Origin: Pseudomonas palleroniana | Lineage (GTDB): Bacteria; Pseudomonadota; Gammaproteobacteria; Pseudomonadales; Pseudomonadaceae | Length of the DNA: 64,000 nucleotides | Reading direction: 5' to 3' | Assembly: GCF_003031675.1 (NCBI RefSeq) | Contig: NZ_PYWX01000091.1 | Location: 41,810 to 105,809 of the forward strand | In this document: in pieces, positions 32,682 through 40,462 of the stretch | Layout: each line of letters starts with the position of its first letter | How positions within the stretch are numbered: position 1 is the first letter of the stretch | The notes under the pieces: generated by a model | What the model was told of the DNA's origin: nothing | What the model saw: only the letters and a program-made list of their open reading frames with translations | Databases searched by the model: none | Made by a program: the position numbers and the translations under genes

Positions 32682-33663
32682 GCACGGTGGTCGGCTGCGT
32701 AAGGCAGCGATTCAGTACGGAATTGCCGAAGCCGATTGGCTCGACCTGTCCAGTGGCCTGGCGCCCTGGCCGTGGCCGATCCCGGAGATCCCGCTGCGGG
32801 CCTGGGCGCGGTTGCCGGAAACCGATGATGGCCTGGAAGCGGCGGCCAGTGAGTACTACGGCACCACGCATGTCCTGCCGGTGGCGGGTTCCCAGGCGGC
32901 GATCCAATTGCTGCCGCGCCTGCGTCGCACCGGTAAGGTCGGCGTGCTGTCGCCGTGTTATGCCGAGCACGCCGAAGCCTGGCGCCGCGCCGGGTATGTG
33001 GTGCGCGAGGTGCAGGAGCAGGAAGTCGACTTTTTCCTGGATGCCCTCGACGTGCTGGTGGTGGTCAATCCGAACAATCCCACCGGCCTGAGCCTGGCCC
33101 CGCAACGCCTGCTGGACTGGCATTCACGCCTGGCCCAGCGCGGCGGTTGGCTGGTGGTGGACGAAGCGTTCATGGACGTTACCCCGCAACTGAGCCTGGC
33201 GGGCCAGGCCGATCAGGTTGGCCTGATTGTGTTGCGCTCGTTCGGCAAGTTCTTTGGTTTGGCCGGTGTGCGCCTGGGCTTCGTACTGGCCGAACGCAAA
33301 TTGCTCAAGTTATTGGCCGAGCAACTTGGCCCCTGGACGGTCAGCGGGCCGACACGCGTGCTGGGCCAGGTGTGCCTGCGTGACAGCGCCGGGCACGCGC
33401 GTCAGCGTCAACGGTGCATCGACGCCGGCCGACGTTTGTATGAGCTGCTTGAGCGTCATGGTTTTCAGCCGCACGGCGGCTGCGCGTTGTTCCAGTGGTT
33501 GATCACACCGCACGCAGAACGCCTGCATGCGTTCATGGCTCATCGCGGCATCTTGTTACGCCTGTTTGTCCACGACAGCAGCCTGCGTTTCGGCCTGCCT
33601 GACACCGAGGCGGATTGGCTGCGACTCGATGAAGCCCTGACGGCCTACAAGGAAGCCGCATGA
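32674..33663 (+). CDS. cobD: Threonine-phosphate decarboxylase
   Basis: The enzyme (CobC in the P. denitrificans scheme) uses pyridoxal phosphate to decarboxylate threonine phosphate, giving the aminopropanol phosphate linker. The 329 residues are a class I aminotransferase-like fold with NPNNPTGLSL near 131, DEAFMDV near 160 and the PLP lysine in RSFGKFFGLAGVRLGF near 190. It overlaps the end of cbiB by eight bases, which joins it to the step that uses its product. Confidence 0.93.
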   Translation: MLEHGGRLRKAAIQYGIAEADWLDLSSGLAPWPWPIPEIPLRAWARLPETDDGLEAAASEYYGTTHVLPVAGSQAAIQLLPRLRRTGKVGVLSPCYAEHAEAWRRAGYVVREVQEQEVDFFLDALDVLVVVNPNNPTGLSLAPQRLLDWHSRLAQRGGWLVVDEAFMDVTPQLSLAGQADQVGLIVLRSFGKFFGLAGVRLGFVLAERKLLKLLAEQLGPWTVSGPTRVLGQVCLRDSAGHARQRQRCIDAGRRLYELLERHGFQPHGGCALFQWLITPHAERLHAFMAHRGILLRLFVHDSSLRFGLPDTEADWLRLDEALTAYKEAA

Positions 33664-35126
33664 GTACGCTGATGGTGCAAGGCACCACTTCCGATGCCGG
33701 GAAAAGTACGCTGGTGACCGCGCTGTGCCGCTGGCTGGTACGCCAGGGCGTGGCGGTGGCACCCTTCAAGCCGCAGAACATGGCGCTCAACAGCGCGGTG
33801 ACGGCCGAAGGCGGCGAGATCGGTCGTGCCCAGGCAGTGCAGGCCCAGGCCGCCCACCTCGCGCCGCACACGGACATGAACCCGGTGCTGCTCAAACCCA
33901 ATAGCGATACCGGCTCCCAAGTGATCATCCAGGGTCGCGCCGTGACCAGCATGAATGCAGTGGCCTATCACGACTACAAAGCCATCGCGATGCAAGCGGT
34001 GCTGGCCTCTCACGCACGGTTGAGCGCCGCCTACCCGGTGGTGATGGTGGAAGGCGCCGGCTCCCCGGCGGAGATCAACCTGCGGGCGAATGACATCGCC
34101 AACATGGGCTTTGCCGAAGCTGTGGATTGCCCGGTGCTGTTGATCGCCGACATCAACCGCGGCGGTGTGTTCGCCCATCTGGTCGGCACCCTGGAACTGC
34201 TGTCGCCCACCGAGCAGGCCCGGGTCAAGGGTTTTGTCATCAACCGTTTTCGCGGCGACATCGCGTTGTTGCAGCCCGGGCTGGATTGGCTGGAAGCGCG
34301 CACCGGCAAGCCGGTCGTGGGCGTGCTGCCCTACGTGCTGGACCTGCACCTGGAAGCCGAGGATGGCATTGATTCGCGCCAGATCGACAAGGCGGCCCAA
34401 GTGCTCAAGGTGGTGGTGCCGGTATTGCCGCGCATCAGCAACCATACGGATTTCGACCCCCTGCGCCTGCACCCTCAGGTGGACTTGCAATTTGTCGGGC
34501 CGGGCCAGCCGATCCCGGCTGCCGACCTGATCATCCTGCCGGGCTCCAAAAGTGTGCGCAGCGACCTGGCGTATCTGCGCGCCAATGGGTGGGACACTGC
34601 CTTGGCCCGGCATCTGCGCTACGGCGGCAAGGTGTTGGGGATTTGCGGCGGTCTGCAGATGCTCGGCGAGCAGGTGCATGACCCGCTCGGGCTGGAAGGG
34701 CCGGCCGGGTCCAGCGAGGGCTTGGGGCTGCTGGCGTTCAGCACGACGCTGGCAGCCGAGAAGCAATTGCGCAACGTGCGCGGGCGCTTGTTGCTGGAAG
34801 ACGCCGAGGTCAGTGGTTATGAAATTCATGCGGGGGTGACGTCCGGCGATGCGCTGTCGAAAGCGGCCGTGTTGCTGGACGATGGTCGTCATGACGGTGC
34901 CCAGAGTGCGGACGGGCAGATTCTCGGCACCTATCTGCATGGCCTGTTCGAGACGCCCGCCGCGTGCAGTGCCTTGCTGCGCTGGGCCGGCCTGGTCGAC
35001 GTGCAAGCCGTGGATTACCACGCCCTGCGCGAGCGCGATATCGAGCGTCTGGCGGATCTGGTGGAGCAGCATCTGGATACCGATTTATTGCGCACTTTGT
35101 GTGGAGTGGCAGCATGCACCAACTGA
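33660..35126 (+). CDS. cobQ: Cobyric acid synthase
   Basis: CobQ amidates the b, d, e and g side chains of adenosylcobyrinic acid a,c-diamide using glutamine and ATP. The 488 residues have the N-terminal GTTSDAGKSTLVTALCR nucleotide motif, FKPQNMALNS near 38, and the C-terminal glutaminase GICGGLQMLGEQV near 328. ATGA coupling with the preceding gene; the end overlaps cobU by 13 bases. Confidence 0.95.
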   Translation: MSTLMVQGTTSDAGKSTLVTALCRWLVRQGVAVAPFKPQNMALNSAVTAEGGEIGRAQAVQAQAAHLAPHTDMNPVLLKPNSDTGSQVIIQGRAVTSMNAVAYHDYKAIAMQAVLASHARLSAAYPVVMVEGAGSPAEINLRANDIANMGFAEAVDCPVLLIADINRGGVFAHLVGTLELLSPTEQARVKGFVINRFRGDIALLQPGLDWLEARTGKPVVGVLPYVLDLHLEAEDGIDSRQIDKAAQVLKVVVPVLPRISNHTDFDPLRLHPQVDLQFVGPGQPIPAADLIILPGSKSVRSDLAYLRANGWDTALARHLRYGGKVLGICGGLQMLGEQVHDPLGLEGPAGSSEGLGLLAFSTTLAAEKQLRNVRGRLLLEDAEVSGYEIHAGVTSGDALSKAAVLLDDGRHDGAQSADGQILGTYLHGLFETPAACSALLRWAGLVDVQAVDYHALRERDIERLADLVEQHLDTDLLRTLCGVAACTN

Positions 35127-35635
35127 TTATCGGCGGTGCCCGTTCCGGCAAAAGCCGCCTTGCTGAAAAGCTCGCCACCGACAGTCGATTGCCCGTCATC
35201 TATATCGCCACCAGCCAGCCGCTGGACGGCGAAATGAGCGAGCGCGTCGCCCAGCATCGCCAGCGGCGGCCCGTGCACTGGGACTTGATCGAGGAGCCTG
35301 TCGAGCTGGCGCGGGTGTTGCGCGAAAACGCCGCGCCCGGGCGTTGCCTGCTGGTGGATTGCCTGACGCTGTGGCTCACCAACCTGTTGATGCTCGAAGA
35401 TGCCGAGCGCTTGCTGCATGAGCGCGAACAGTTGCTGGAAACCCTGGCGTCTTTGCCGGGGGAAATCATTTTTGTCAGCAACGAGACCGGTCTGGGTGTC
35501 GTGCCGCTGGGCGAATTGACTCGCCGCTATGTGGATGAAGCCGGTTGGCTGCATCAAGCCTTGGCCGAGCGGTGTCAGCGCGTTGTCCTGACGGTTGCCG
35601 GCTTGCCCCTGACGTTGAAAGGTACTGCGTTATGA
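35114..35635 (+). CDS. cobU: Adenosylcobinamide kinase / guanylyltransferase
   Basis: CobU (CobP in P. denitrificans) phosphorylates adenosylcobinamide and adds GMP, giving adenosylcobinamide-GDP. The 173 residues begin with the P-loop GGARSGKSRLAE (residues 7-18), and have LVDCLTLWLTNLL near 80 and FVSNETGLGVVPL near 116. The frame is open upstream inside cobQ, but the ATG at 35114 with GGAG before it gives the family N-terminus. It overlaps both neighbours. Confidence 0.95.
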   Translation: MHQLIIGGARSGKSRLAEKLATDSRLPVIYIATSQPLDGEMSERVAQHRQRRPVHWDLIEEPVELARVLRENAAPGRCLLVDCLTLWLTNLLMLEDAERLLHEREQLLETLASLPGEIIFVSNETGLGVVPLGELTRRYVDEAGWLHQALAERCQRVVLTVAGLPLTLKGTAL

Positions 35636-36687
35636 CTGACACCTGGTGGCTCAACCCCTGCAAGGCCGTCGATGCCTCTGCGCATGAACAAGCGCTGGCA
35701 CGCCAGCAGCAATTGACCAAGCCGGCCGGTTCCCTCGGTCAATTGGAGGCTGTGGCGGTGCAGTTGGCCGGCCTGCAAGGCCAGCTCAAACCCTCGGTGG
35801 ATCACGTGTGGATCGCCATCTTCGCCGGTGACCATGGCGTGGTAGCCGAAGGCGTGTCGGCGTTCCCGCAGGCAGTGACCGGGCAGATGTTGCATAACTT
35901 CGTCACCGGCGGCGCGGCAATCAGCGTGCTGGCGCGGCAGTTGGATGCGCAGCTGGAAGTGATCGACCTCGGCACCGTGACGCCCTCGCTGAATTTGCCC
36001 GGCGTGCGCCACCTGAACATTGGTGCGGGCACGGCCAATTTCGTCAGCGGCCCGGCGATGACTCAAGCGCAAGGGCGCCTGGCCCTGCAAGCGGGTCGTG
36101 ACAGCGCCCGGCGTGCCTTGGAAGGCGGTGCACAATTGTTTATCGGCGGCGAAATGGGCATCGGCAATACCACTGCCGCCAGCGCTTTGGCGTGTGCCTT
36201 GCTCGATTGCCGGGTGAGTGACCTGACAGGCCCGGGCACCGGTCTGAATGCCGAGGGGGTCAGCCATAAAGTCGCCGTCATCGAACGTGCACTCGCATTG
36301 CATGCCGATCAGCGTGACGATGCATTGCAGACCCTGTTCAACCTCGGCGGGTTTGAAATTGCAGCGTTGGTCGGTGCCTATCTGGCCTGTGCCCAGGAGG
36401 GCGTGGCGGTGCTGGTGGATGGGTTTATCTGCACGGTTGCCGCATTGGTCGCTACGCGCCTGAACCCGGCGTGCCGGGAGTGGCTGGTGTTCGGCCATGG
36501 GGGGGCGGAGCCGGGCCATCGGCCGGTGCTGCAAAGCCTCGCGGCACAACCGTTGCTGGCGCTGGGTCTGCGCCTGGGCGAAGGCAGCGGCGCGGCGTTG
36601 GCGGTGCCGTTGCTGCGCCTGGCTTGCGCGCTGCATGGGCAGATGGCGACCTTCGCGGAAGCGGCTGTGGCAGACCGTCCGGCATGA
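35632..36687 (+). CDS. cobT: Nicotinate-nucleotide-dimethylbenzimidazole phosphoribosyltransferase
   Basis: CobT makes alpha-ribazole phosphate from nicotinate mononucleotide and dimethylbenzimidazole, the product of BluB. The 351 residues contain TKPAGSLGQLE near 31, FAGDHGVVAEGVSAFP near 66, GGEMGIGNTTAASAL near 171 and the C-terminal LRLGEGSGAALAVPLL with the probable catalytic glutamate. ATGA coupling to cobU; the long upstream frame inside cobU is not used. Confidence 0.95.
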   Translation: MTDTWWLNPCKAVDASAHEQALARQQQLTKPAGSLGQLEAVAVQLAGLQGQLKPSVDHVWIAIFAGDHGVVAEGVSAFPQAVTGQMLHNFVTGGAAISVLARQLDAQLEVIDLGTVTPSLNLPGVRHLNIGAGTANFVSGPAMTQAQGRLALQAGRDSARRALEGGAQLFIGGEMGIGNTTAASALACALLDCRVSDLTGPGTGLNAEGVSHKVAVIERALALHADQRDDALQTLFNLGGFEIAALVGAYLACAQEGVAVLVDGFICTVAALVATRLNPACREWLVFGHGGAEPGHRPVLQSLAAQPLLALGLRLGEGSGAALAVPLLRLACALHGQMATFAEAAVADRPA

Positions 36688-37259
36688 CCTTGTACCTGGA
36701 CCTGCTGCGCCACGGCGAAACCGAGTTGGGCGGTGGCCTGCGCGGTAGCCTGGACGACGCGCTGACCGCCAAGGGCTGGGAGCAGATGCGCAGCGCCGTG
36801 GTGGAGCGGGGCCCATGGGATCGGTTGATCAGTTCCCCATTGCAGCGTTGCGCGCTGTTCGCTCAGGAGCTGGGCGCACGCCTCAATCTGCCGGTGAGTC
36901 TGGAAAAGGATCTGCAAGAGTTGCACTTCGGCGCCTGGGAAGGGCAGAGCGCGGCGGCGCTGATGCAAACCGATGCCGAAGGGCTGGGCCTGTTCTGGGC
37001 CGACCCGTACCGCTTCACGCCGCCTGAGGGCGAGACGGTCAGCGACTTTTCCAAGCGGGTGCTCGGCGCCGTCTCACGCTTGCATCAGGCGTATGCCGGC
37101 GAGCGCGTATTGCTGATCAGCCATGGTGGTGTGATGCGCCTGCTGCTGGCGCAGGCGCGCGGTTTGCCTCGGGAACAGTTGCTGAACGTCGAAGTCGGCC
37201 ACGCTGGATTGTTCAGCCTGCACGTTGCGGCCGATGGCGTGTTGACGGAAGGAGCCTGA
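36684..37259 (+). CDS. cobC: Alpha-ribazole phosphatase (histidine phosphatase family)
   Basis: The 191-residue histidine phosphatase shows the RHGET active-site motif at residues 10-14, SSPLQRCALFAQ near 50 and the second catalytic histidine in LISHGGVMRLLL near 145. In this operon it should remove the phosphate from alpha-ribazole phosphate or cobalamin phosphate (CobC/CobZ role). ATGA overlap with cobT supports this. General phosphoglycerate-mutase-like activity is the alternative. Confidence 0.9.
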   Translation: MTLYLDLLRHGETELGGGLRGSLDDALTAKGWEQMRSAVVERGPWDRLISSPLQRCALFAQELGARLNLPVSLEKDLQELHFGAWEGQSAAALMQTDAEGLGLFWADPYRFTPPEGETVSDFSKRVLGAVSRLHQAYAGERVLLISHGGVMRLLLAQARGLPREQLLNVEVGHAGLFSLHVAADGVLTEGA

Positions 37260-37261
37260 CG

Positions 37262-37990
37262 ATGCTGCCGTTCTGGATCGCTCTGCAATTTCTGAGCAGC
37301 CTGCCGATTCGTTTGCCAGGCATGCCGCAGCCTCAGGAGCTGGGGCGTTCGCTGCTGTTTTATCCATTGGTGGGCTTGCTGTTCGGGTTGCTGTTGTGGG
37401 GCCTGAATATCGCGCTGATGGGCGCGCCGCTGTTATTGCACGCCGCGCTTTTGCTGACGGCCTGGGTGTTGCTCAGTGGCGGCTTGCACTTGGACGGCCT
37501 GGCCGACAGCGCAGATGCCTGGCTCGGTGGCTTCGGCGACCGCGAGCGCACGCTGGCCATCATGAAAGACCCACGCAGCGGCCCGATTGCCGTGGTGACG
37601 CTGGGCCTGGTGCTGCTGCTCAAGTTCACCGCCTTGGTGGCCTTGATTGAGCAGCGCAATGGCGTGGCGCTGATTCTCGCGCCGTTGATCGGGCGGGCTT
37701 CGATGCTGGCGTTGTTCCTGACCACGCGTTATGTGCGTGCCGGCGGTCTGGGGCAGGCGCTGGCGGATCATTTACCGCGGATCGTCGGCCAGCAGGTGCT
37801 TATCCTGAGTGGCTTGGCCTGCCTGCTGATCGGCGGCTTCAGCGGCGGCGTAGCCGTTTTAATCGCTGCGCTGAGCTTTTTCGGCTTGCGCCAATTGATG
37901 GTCAACCGGCTGGGCGGCACCACTGGCGACACCGCCGGGGCGCTGCTGGAGCTACTGGAAATGACCGTTCTGATCGCGCTGGTGCTGTAA
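37262..37990 (+). CDS. cobS: Adenosylcobinamide-GDP ribazoletransferase
   Basis: CobS (CobV) joins adenosylcobinamide-GDP and alpha-ribazole to complete cobalamin in the inner membrane. The 242 residues contain the metal-binding GGLHLDGLADSADAWLGG near 75-92, a signature of the family, and about six or seven hydrophobic segments. It begins two bases after the phosphatase stop and is the last gene of the operon. A MarR gene follows 42 bases later. Confidence 0.95.
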   Translation: MLPFWIALQFLSSLPIRLPGMPQPQELGRSLLFYPLVGLLFGLLLWGLNIALMGAPLLLHAALLLTAWVLLSGGLHLDGLADSADAWLGGFGDRERTLAIMKDPRSGPIAVVTLGLVLLLKFTALVALIEQRNGVALILAPLIGRASMLALFLTTRYVRAGGLGQALADHLPRIVGQQVLILSGLACLLIGGFSGGVAVLIAALSFFGLRQLMVNRLGGTTGDTAGALLELLEMTVLIALVL

Positions 37991-38014
37991 CACTTTCTTG
38001 CATTTTCTTAACCC

Positions 38015-38028
38015 CGGGTATATACACG
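38015..38028. promoter_or_regulatory. Imperfect MarR operator candidate before the marR gene
   Basis: CGGGTATATACACG, a near copy of the perfect palindrome at 38460-38475, lies five bases before the regulator's start codon. Binding here would give autoregulation. Confidence 0.6.
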
Positions 38029-38032
38029 CTCT

Positions 38033-38437
38033 ATGCTTGCCTCCCAGTGTTTATGCACCAACCTGCGACGTGCCGCCCGTGGCGTCAGCAGGCATTACGA
38101 CGGCGCTCTCGACGGCTTCGGGATCAACGTCGCCCAGTATTCTCTGCTGTGTAACCTGCAACGTCTCGACCAGCCGAGTATTTCCAGCCTGGCCGAGGCC
38201 ATGGGGCTGGATCGCAGCACCTTGGGGCGCAATCTCCGTGTGCTGGAAGGGGAGGGGCTGGTGCAGTTGGTCGAGGGCGATGACCTGCGCAACCGCCTGG
38301 TGCTGCTGACTGCGGCGGGTGAGGAACGACTGGCCGCCGCCTTGCCGGCCTGGGAGGCGGCGCAGCAGAAACTGATCGATCGACTGGGTGCGCAAAAACG
38401 CGAAACCTTGTTGGCCTTGCTGGACGAACTCGCTTGA
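38033..38437 (+). CDS. MarR family transcriptional regulator
   Basis: This 134-residue winged-helix protein has the MarR layout: N-terminal dimerisation helix (CLCTNLRRAARGVSRHYD), recognition helix region SSLAEAMGLDRSTLGRNLRVLE near 52-73 and the wing LVEGDDLRNRLVLLT. It is immediately before an MFS gene. Two copies of the GGGTATATAC sequence flank it, one just before its own start and a perfect palindrome before the MFS start, so it probably represses both until a ligand binds (inference). Two early cysteines (residues 6 and 8) could sense oxidation. Confidence 0.88.
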   Translation: MLASQCLCTNLRRAARGVSRHYDGALDGFGINVAQYSLLCNLQRLDQPSISSLAEAMGLDRSTLGRNLRVLEGEGLVQLVEGDDLRNRLVLLTAAGEERLAAALPAWEAAQQKLIDRLGAQKRETLLALLDELA

Positions 38438-38459
38438 AAGCGAGTTTGTTCGAATACAA

Positions 38460-38475
38460 GCGGGTATATACCCGC
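38460..38475. promoter_or_regulatory. Perfect 16-bp palindromic operator candidate
   Basis: GCGGGTATATACCCGC is exactly self-complementary and lies 16 bases before the MFS start. It is the typical size and place of a MarR-dimer site. Confidence 0.7.
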
Positions 38476-38491
38476 GAGCGGAGAATAAGAA

Positions 38492-39700
38492 ATGACCACG
38501 ATGTGGCGCACCAGTGGCTGGGTTTTGTTGGGGAGTGCGCTGATCCTGGCGTTGTCCCTGGGCGTACGGCATGGCTTCGGCCTGTTCCTGGGGCCGATGA
38601 GCACCGAATTCGGCTGGGGGCGTGAGACGTTCGCCTTCGCTATCGCCCTGCAAAACCTGATCTGGGGCATTGCGCAACCCTTTACCGGAGCCTTGGCCGA
38701 CCGTTTTGGCGCGACGAAGGCGGTGTTTGTCGGTGGCGTGTTATACGCCGTCGGCCTGGTGCTGATGGGCATGTCCGATTCGGCGTGGTCGTTGTCCCTG
38801 AGTGCGGGGTTGTTGATCGGTATCGGGCTGTCGGGTACTTCGTTCTCGGTGATTCTGGGGGTGGTGGGACGCGCCGTGCCACCGGAAAAACGCAGTATGG
38901 CCATGGGCATTGCGAGCGCCGCAGGTTCCTTTGGCCAATTCGCTATGGTGCCGGGCACCTTGGGTTTGATCGGCTGGCTGGGCTGGTCGGCCGCCTTGCT
39001 GACGCTGGGCATGATGGTGGCGTTGATCCTGCCGCTGGTCGCGATGCTCAAGGACAAACCGCTGCCCACCCTGGCCGGCCAGCAAACGATGCGCGAAGCC
39101 TTGAGTGAAGCCTGCTCCCATTCCGGCTTCTGGCTGCTGGCCTTCGGCTTCTTTGTCTGTGGGTTCCAGGTGGTCTTTATCGGCGTGCACCTGCCGGCCT
39201 ATCTGGTGGATCAGCACTTGCCAGCAACCGTAGGCACCACGGTGCTGGCGCTGATTGGCCTGTTCAACGTGTTTGGCACCTACACCGCCGGTTGGCTCGG
39301 TGGGCGCATGTCCAAGCCGCGCTTGCTCACTGGGTTGTATTTGCTGCGTGCGGTGGTCATCGTGCTGTTCCTGTGGGCGCCGGTGACCCAAGTCACGGCT
39401 TACCTGTTTGGCATGGCCATGGGCTTCCTGTGGTTGTCGACCGTGCCGCTGACCAATGGCACGGTAGCGACGCTATTTGGTGTGCGAAATCTGTCGATGC
39501 TCGGCGGGATTGTGTTCCTGTTCCATCAGCTCGGTTCGTTCCTCGGTGGCTGGTTGGGCGGCGTGGTCTATGATCGGACGGGCAACTACGATTTGATCTG
39601 GCAGGTGGCTATCCTGTTGAGCCTGCTCGCTGCGGCCCTGAACTGGCCGGTCCGTGAACGGCCGGTGGCTCGGCTAGAAGCGCAGATGGAGACAGCATGA
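38492..39700 (+). CDS. MFS transporter controlled by the adjacent MarR gene
   Basis: The 402-residue carrier has twelve hydrophobic segments and resembles the monocarboxylate/OFA-like or CynX-like branch of MFS (VRHGFGLFLGPMSTEFGWGRETFAFA near residue 25). The TGA overlaps the ATG of a 39-residue membrane protein. Efflux or uptake of a small organic compound that is also the MarR ligand is likely, but the substrate is unknown. The start ATG at 38492 lies just after a palindromic operator. Confidence 0.87.
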   Translation: MTTMWRTSGWVLLGSALILALSLGVRHGFGLFLGPMSTEFGWGRETFAFAIALQNLIWGIAQPFTGALADRFGATKAVFVGGVLYAVGLVLMGMSDSAWSLSLSAGLLIGIGLSGTSFSVILGVVGRAVPPEKRSMAMGIASAAGSFGQFAMVPGTLGLIGWLGWSAALLTLGMMVALILPLVAMLKDKPLPTLAGQQTMREALSEACSHSGFWLLAFGFFVCGFQVVFIGVHLPAYLVDQHLPATVGTTVLALIGLFNVFGTYTAGWLGGRMSKPRLLTGLYLLRAVVIVLFLWAPVTQVTAYLFGMAMGFLWLSTVPLTNGTVATLFGVRNLSMLGGIVFLFHQLGSFLGGWLGGVVYDRTGNYDLIWQVAILLSLLAAALNWPVRERPVARLEAQMETA

Positions 39701-39816
39701 GTGTAACGGCGCGGTGTTTGGCAGTGGCGGCAGGTGTATTCCTGCTGTTGCTGGCCTGGTGGGGCTGGCAGAACGGCGGCTTGGCGTTGATGCAGTTAGG
39801 CATGGCGATCTGTTAA
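39697..39816 (+). CDS. Small single-pass membrane protein (39 aa)
   Basis: This 39-codon frame starts with an ATG that shares four bases with the MFS stop (ATGA), so it is translationally coupled. The peptide is almost wholly hydrophobic: a transmembrane stretch around residues 8-24 (VAAGVFLLLLAWWGW) and a short tail with LALMQLGMAIC. The overlap and co-transcription with a transporter suggest a small accessory subunit, but no family is recognised. The coding status rests on overlap geometry and hydrophobic pattern only. Confidence 0.6.
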   Translation: MSVTARCLAVAAGVFLLLLAWWGWQNGGLALMQLGMAIC

Positions 39817-39849
39817 GTTCGGTGTCTGAACTGAACAAGGACCTTCGAC

Positions 39850-40398
39850 ATGTTGATGCGCTGGCTCGCTATACCCGTCCTGATGGCTGTTGGCAGTGTG
39901 GCCATGGCTGCCGATTGCCCGGCGCTGCTTGAGGGGCAATTGCCCAAGTTGCGGGCCAAGGAGTCCATCGATTTGTGCCAGCGCTTTGCTGGTAAACCTC
40001 TGGTGATCGTCAATACCGCCAGCTTCTGCGGGTTCGCCCCGCAATTCAAAGGGCTCGAAGCCTTGTACCAACGCTATAAGGGCCAAGGGCTGGAAGTGAT
40101 TGGCGTGCCCTCCGACGATTTCAAGCAGGAAGCCAAGACCGGCGAAGAGACCGCCAAGGTCTGCTACGTGAACTACGGCGTGACCTTTACCATGACCGAA
40201 CCGCAGACAGTCAAAGGCCCGGATGCGGTGCACCTGTTCAAGATCCTGGCGCAACAGAGCAGCGCGCCGAAGTGGAATTTCTATAAGTACGTAGTCGACC
40301 GACAAGGCAAGGTGATCGGCAATTTTTCCAGTTTGACCAAGCCGGACAACCCGGATCTGATCAAGGCGGTTGAGCAGGCGCTGGCGTCCAAACCCTGA
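39850..40398 (+). CDS. Exported glutathione-peroxidase-like thiol peroxidase
   Basis: The 182-residue protein has a signal peptide (RWLAIPVLMAVGSVAMA, cleaved near residue 20) and a thioredoxin-fold glutathione-peroxidase domain: the peroxidatic cysteine in NTASFCGFAPQFKGLE near 60 and WNFYKYVVDRQGKVIG near 140. The usual glutamine-containing FGxQEP segment is changed to VPSDDFKQEA. Periplasmic location makes a thioredoxin- or DsbD-like reductant more likely than glutathione. Starts at 39850, AAGGA seven bases upstream; a second ATG lies two codons later. Confidence 0.85.
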   Translation: MLMRWLAIPVLMAVGSVAMAADCPALLEGQLPKLRAKESIDLCQRFAGKPLVIVNTASFCGFAPQFKGLEALYQRYKGQGLEVIGVPSDDFKQEAKTGEETAKVCYVNYGVTFTMTEPQTVKGPDAVHLFKILAQQSSAPKWNFYKYVVDRQGKVIGNFSSLTKPDNPDLIKAVEQALASKP

Positions 40399-40410
40399 TC
40401 TTCGGCCACG

Positions 40411-40450
40411 AAAAAGCCCCGCCTCCTTTACGGGAGAGCGGGGCTTTTTT
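40411..40450. terminator. Bidirectional terminator between gpx-like gene and fadL
   Basis: A long stem, AAAAAGCCCCGC pairing with GCGGGGCTTTTTT, with an inner CTCC/GGGAG step, lies between the convergent genes and has T runs on both strands. Confidence 0.88.
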
Positions 40451-40462
40451 ATACAGCGTGAA

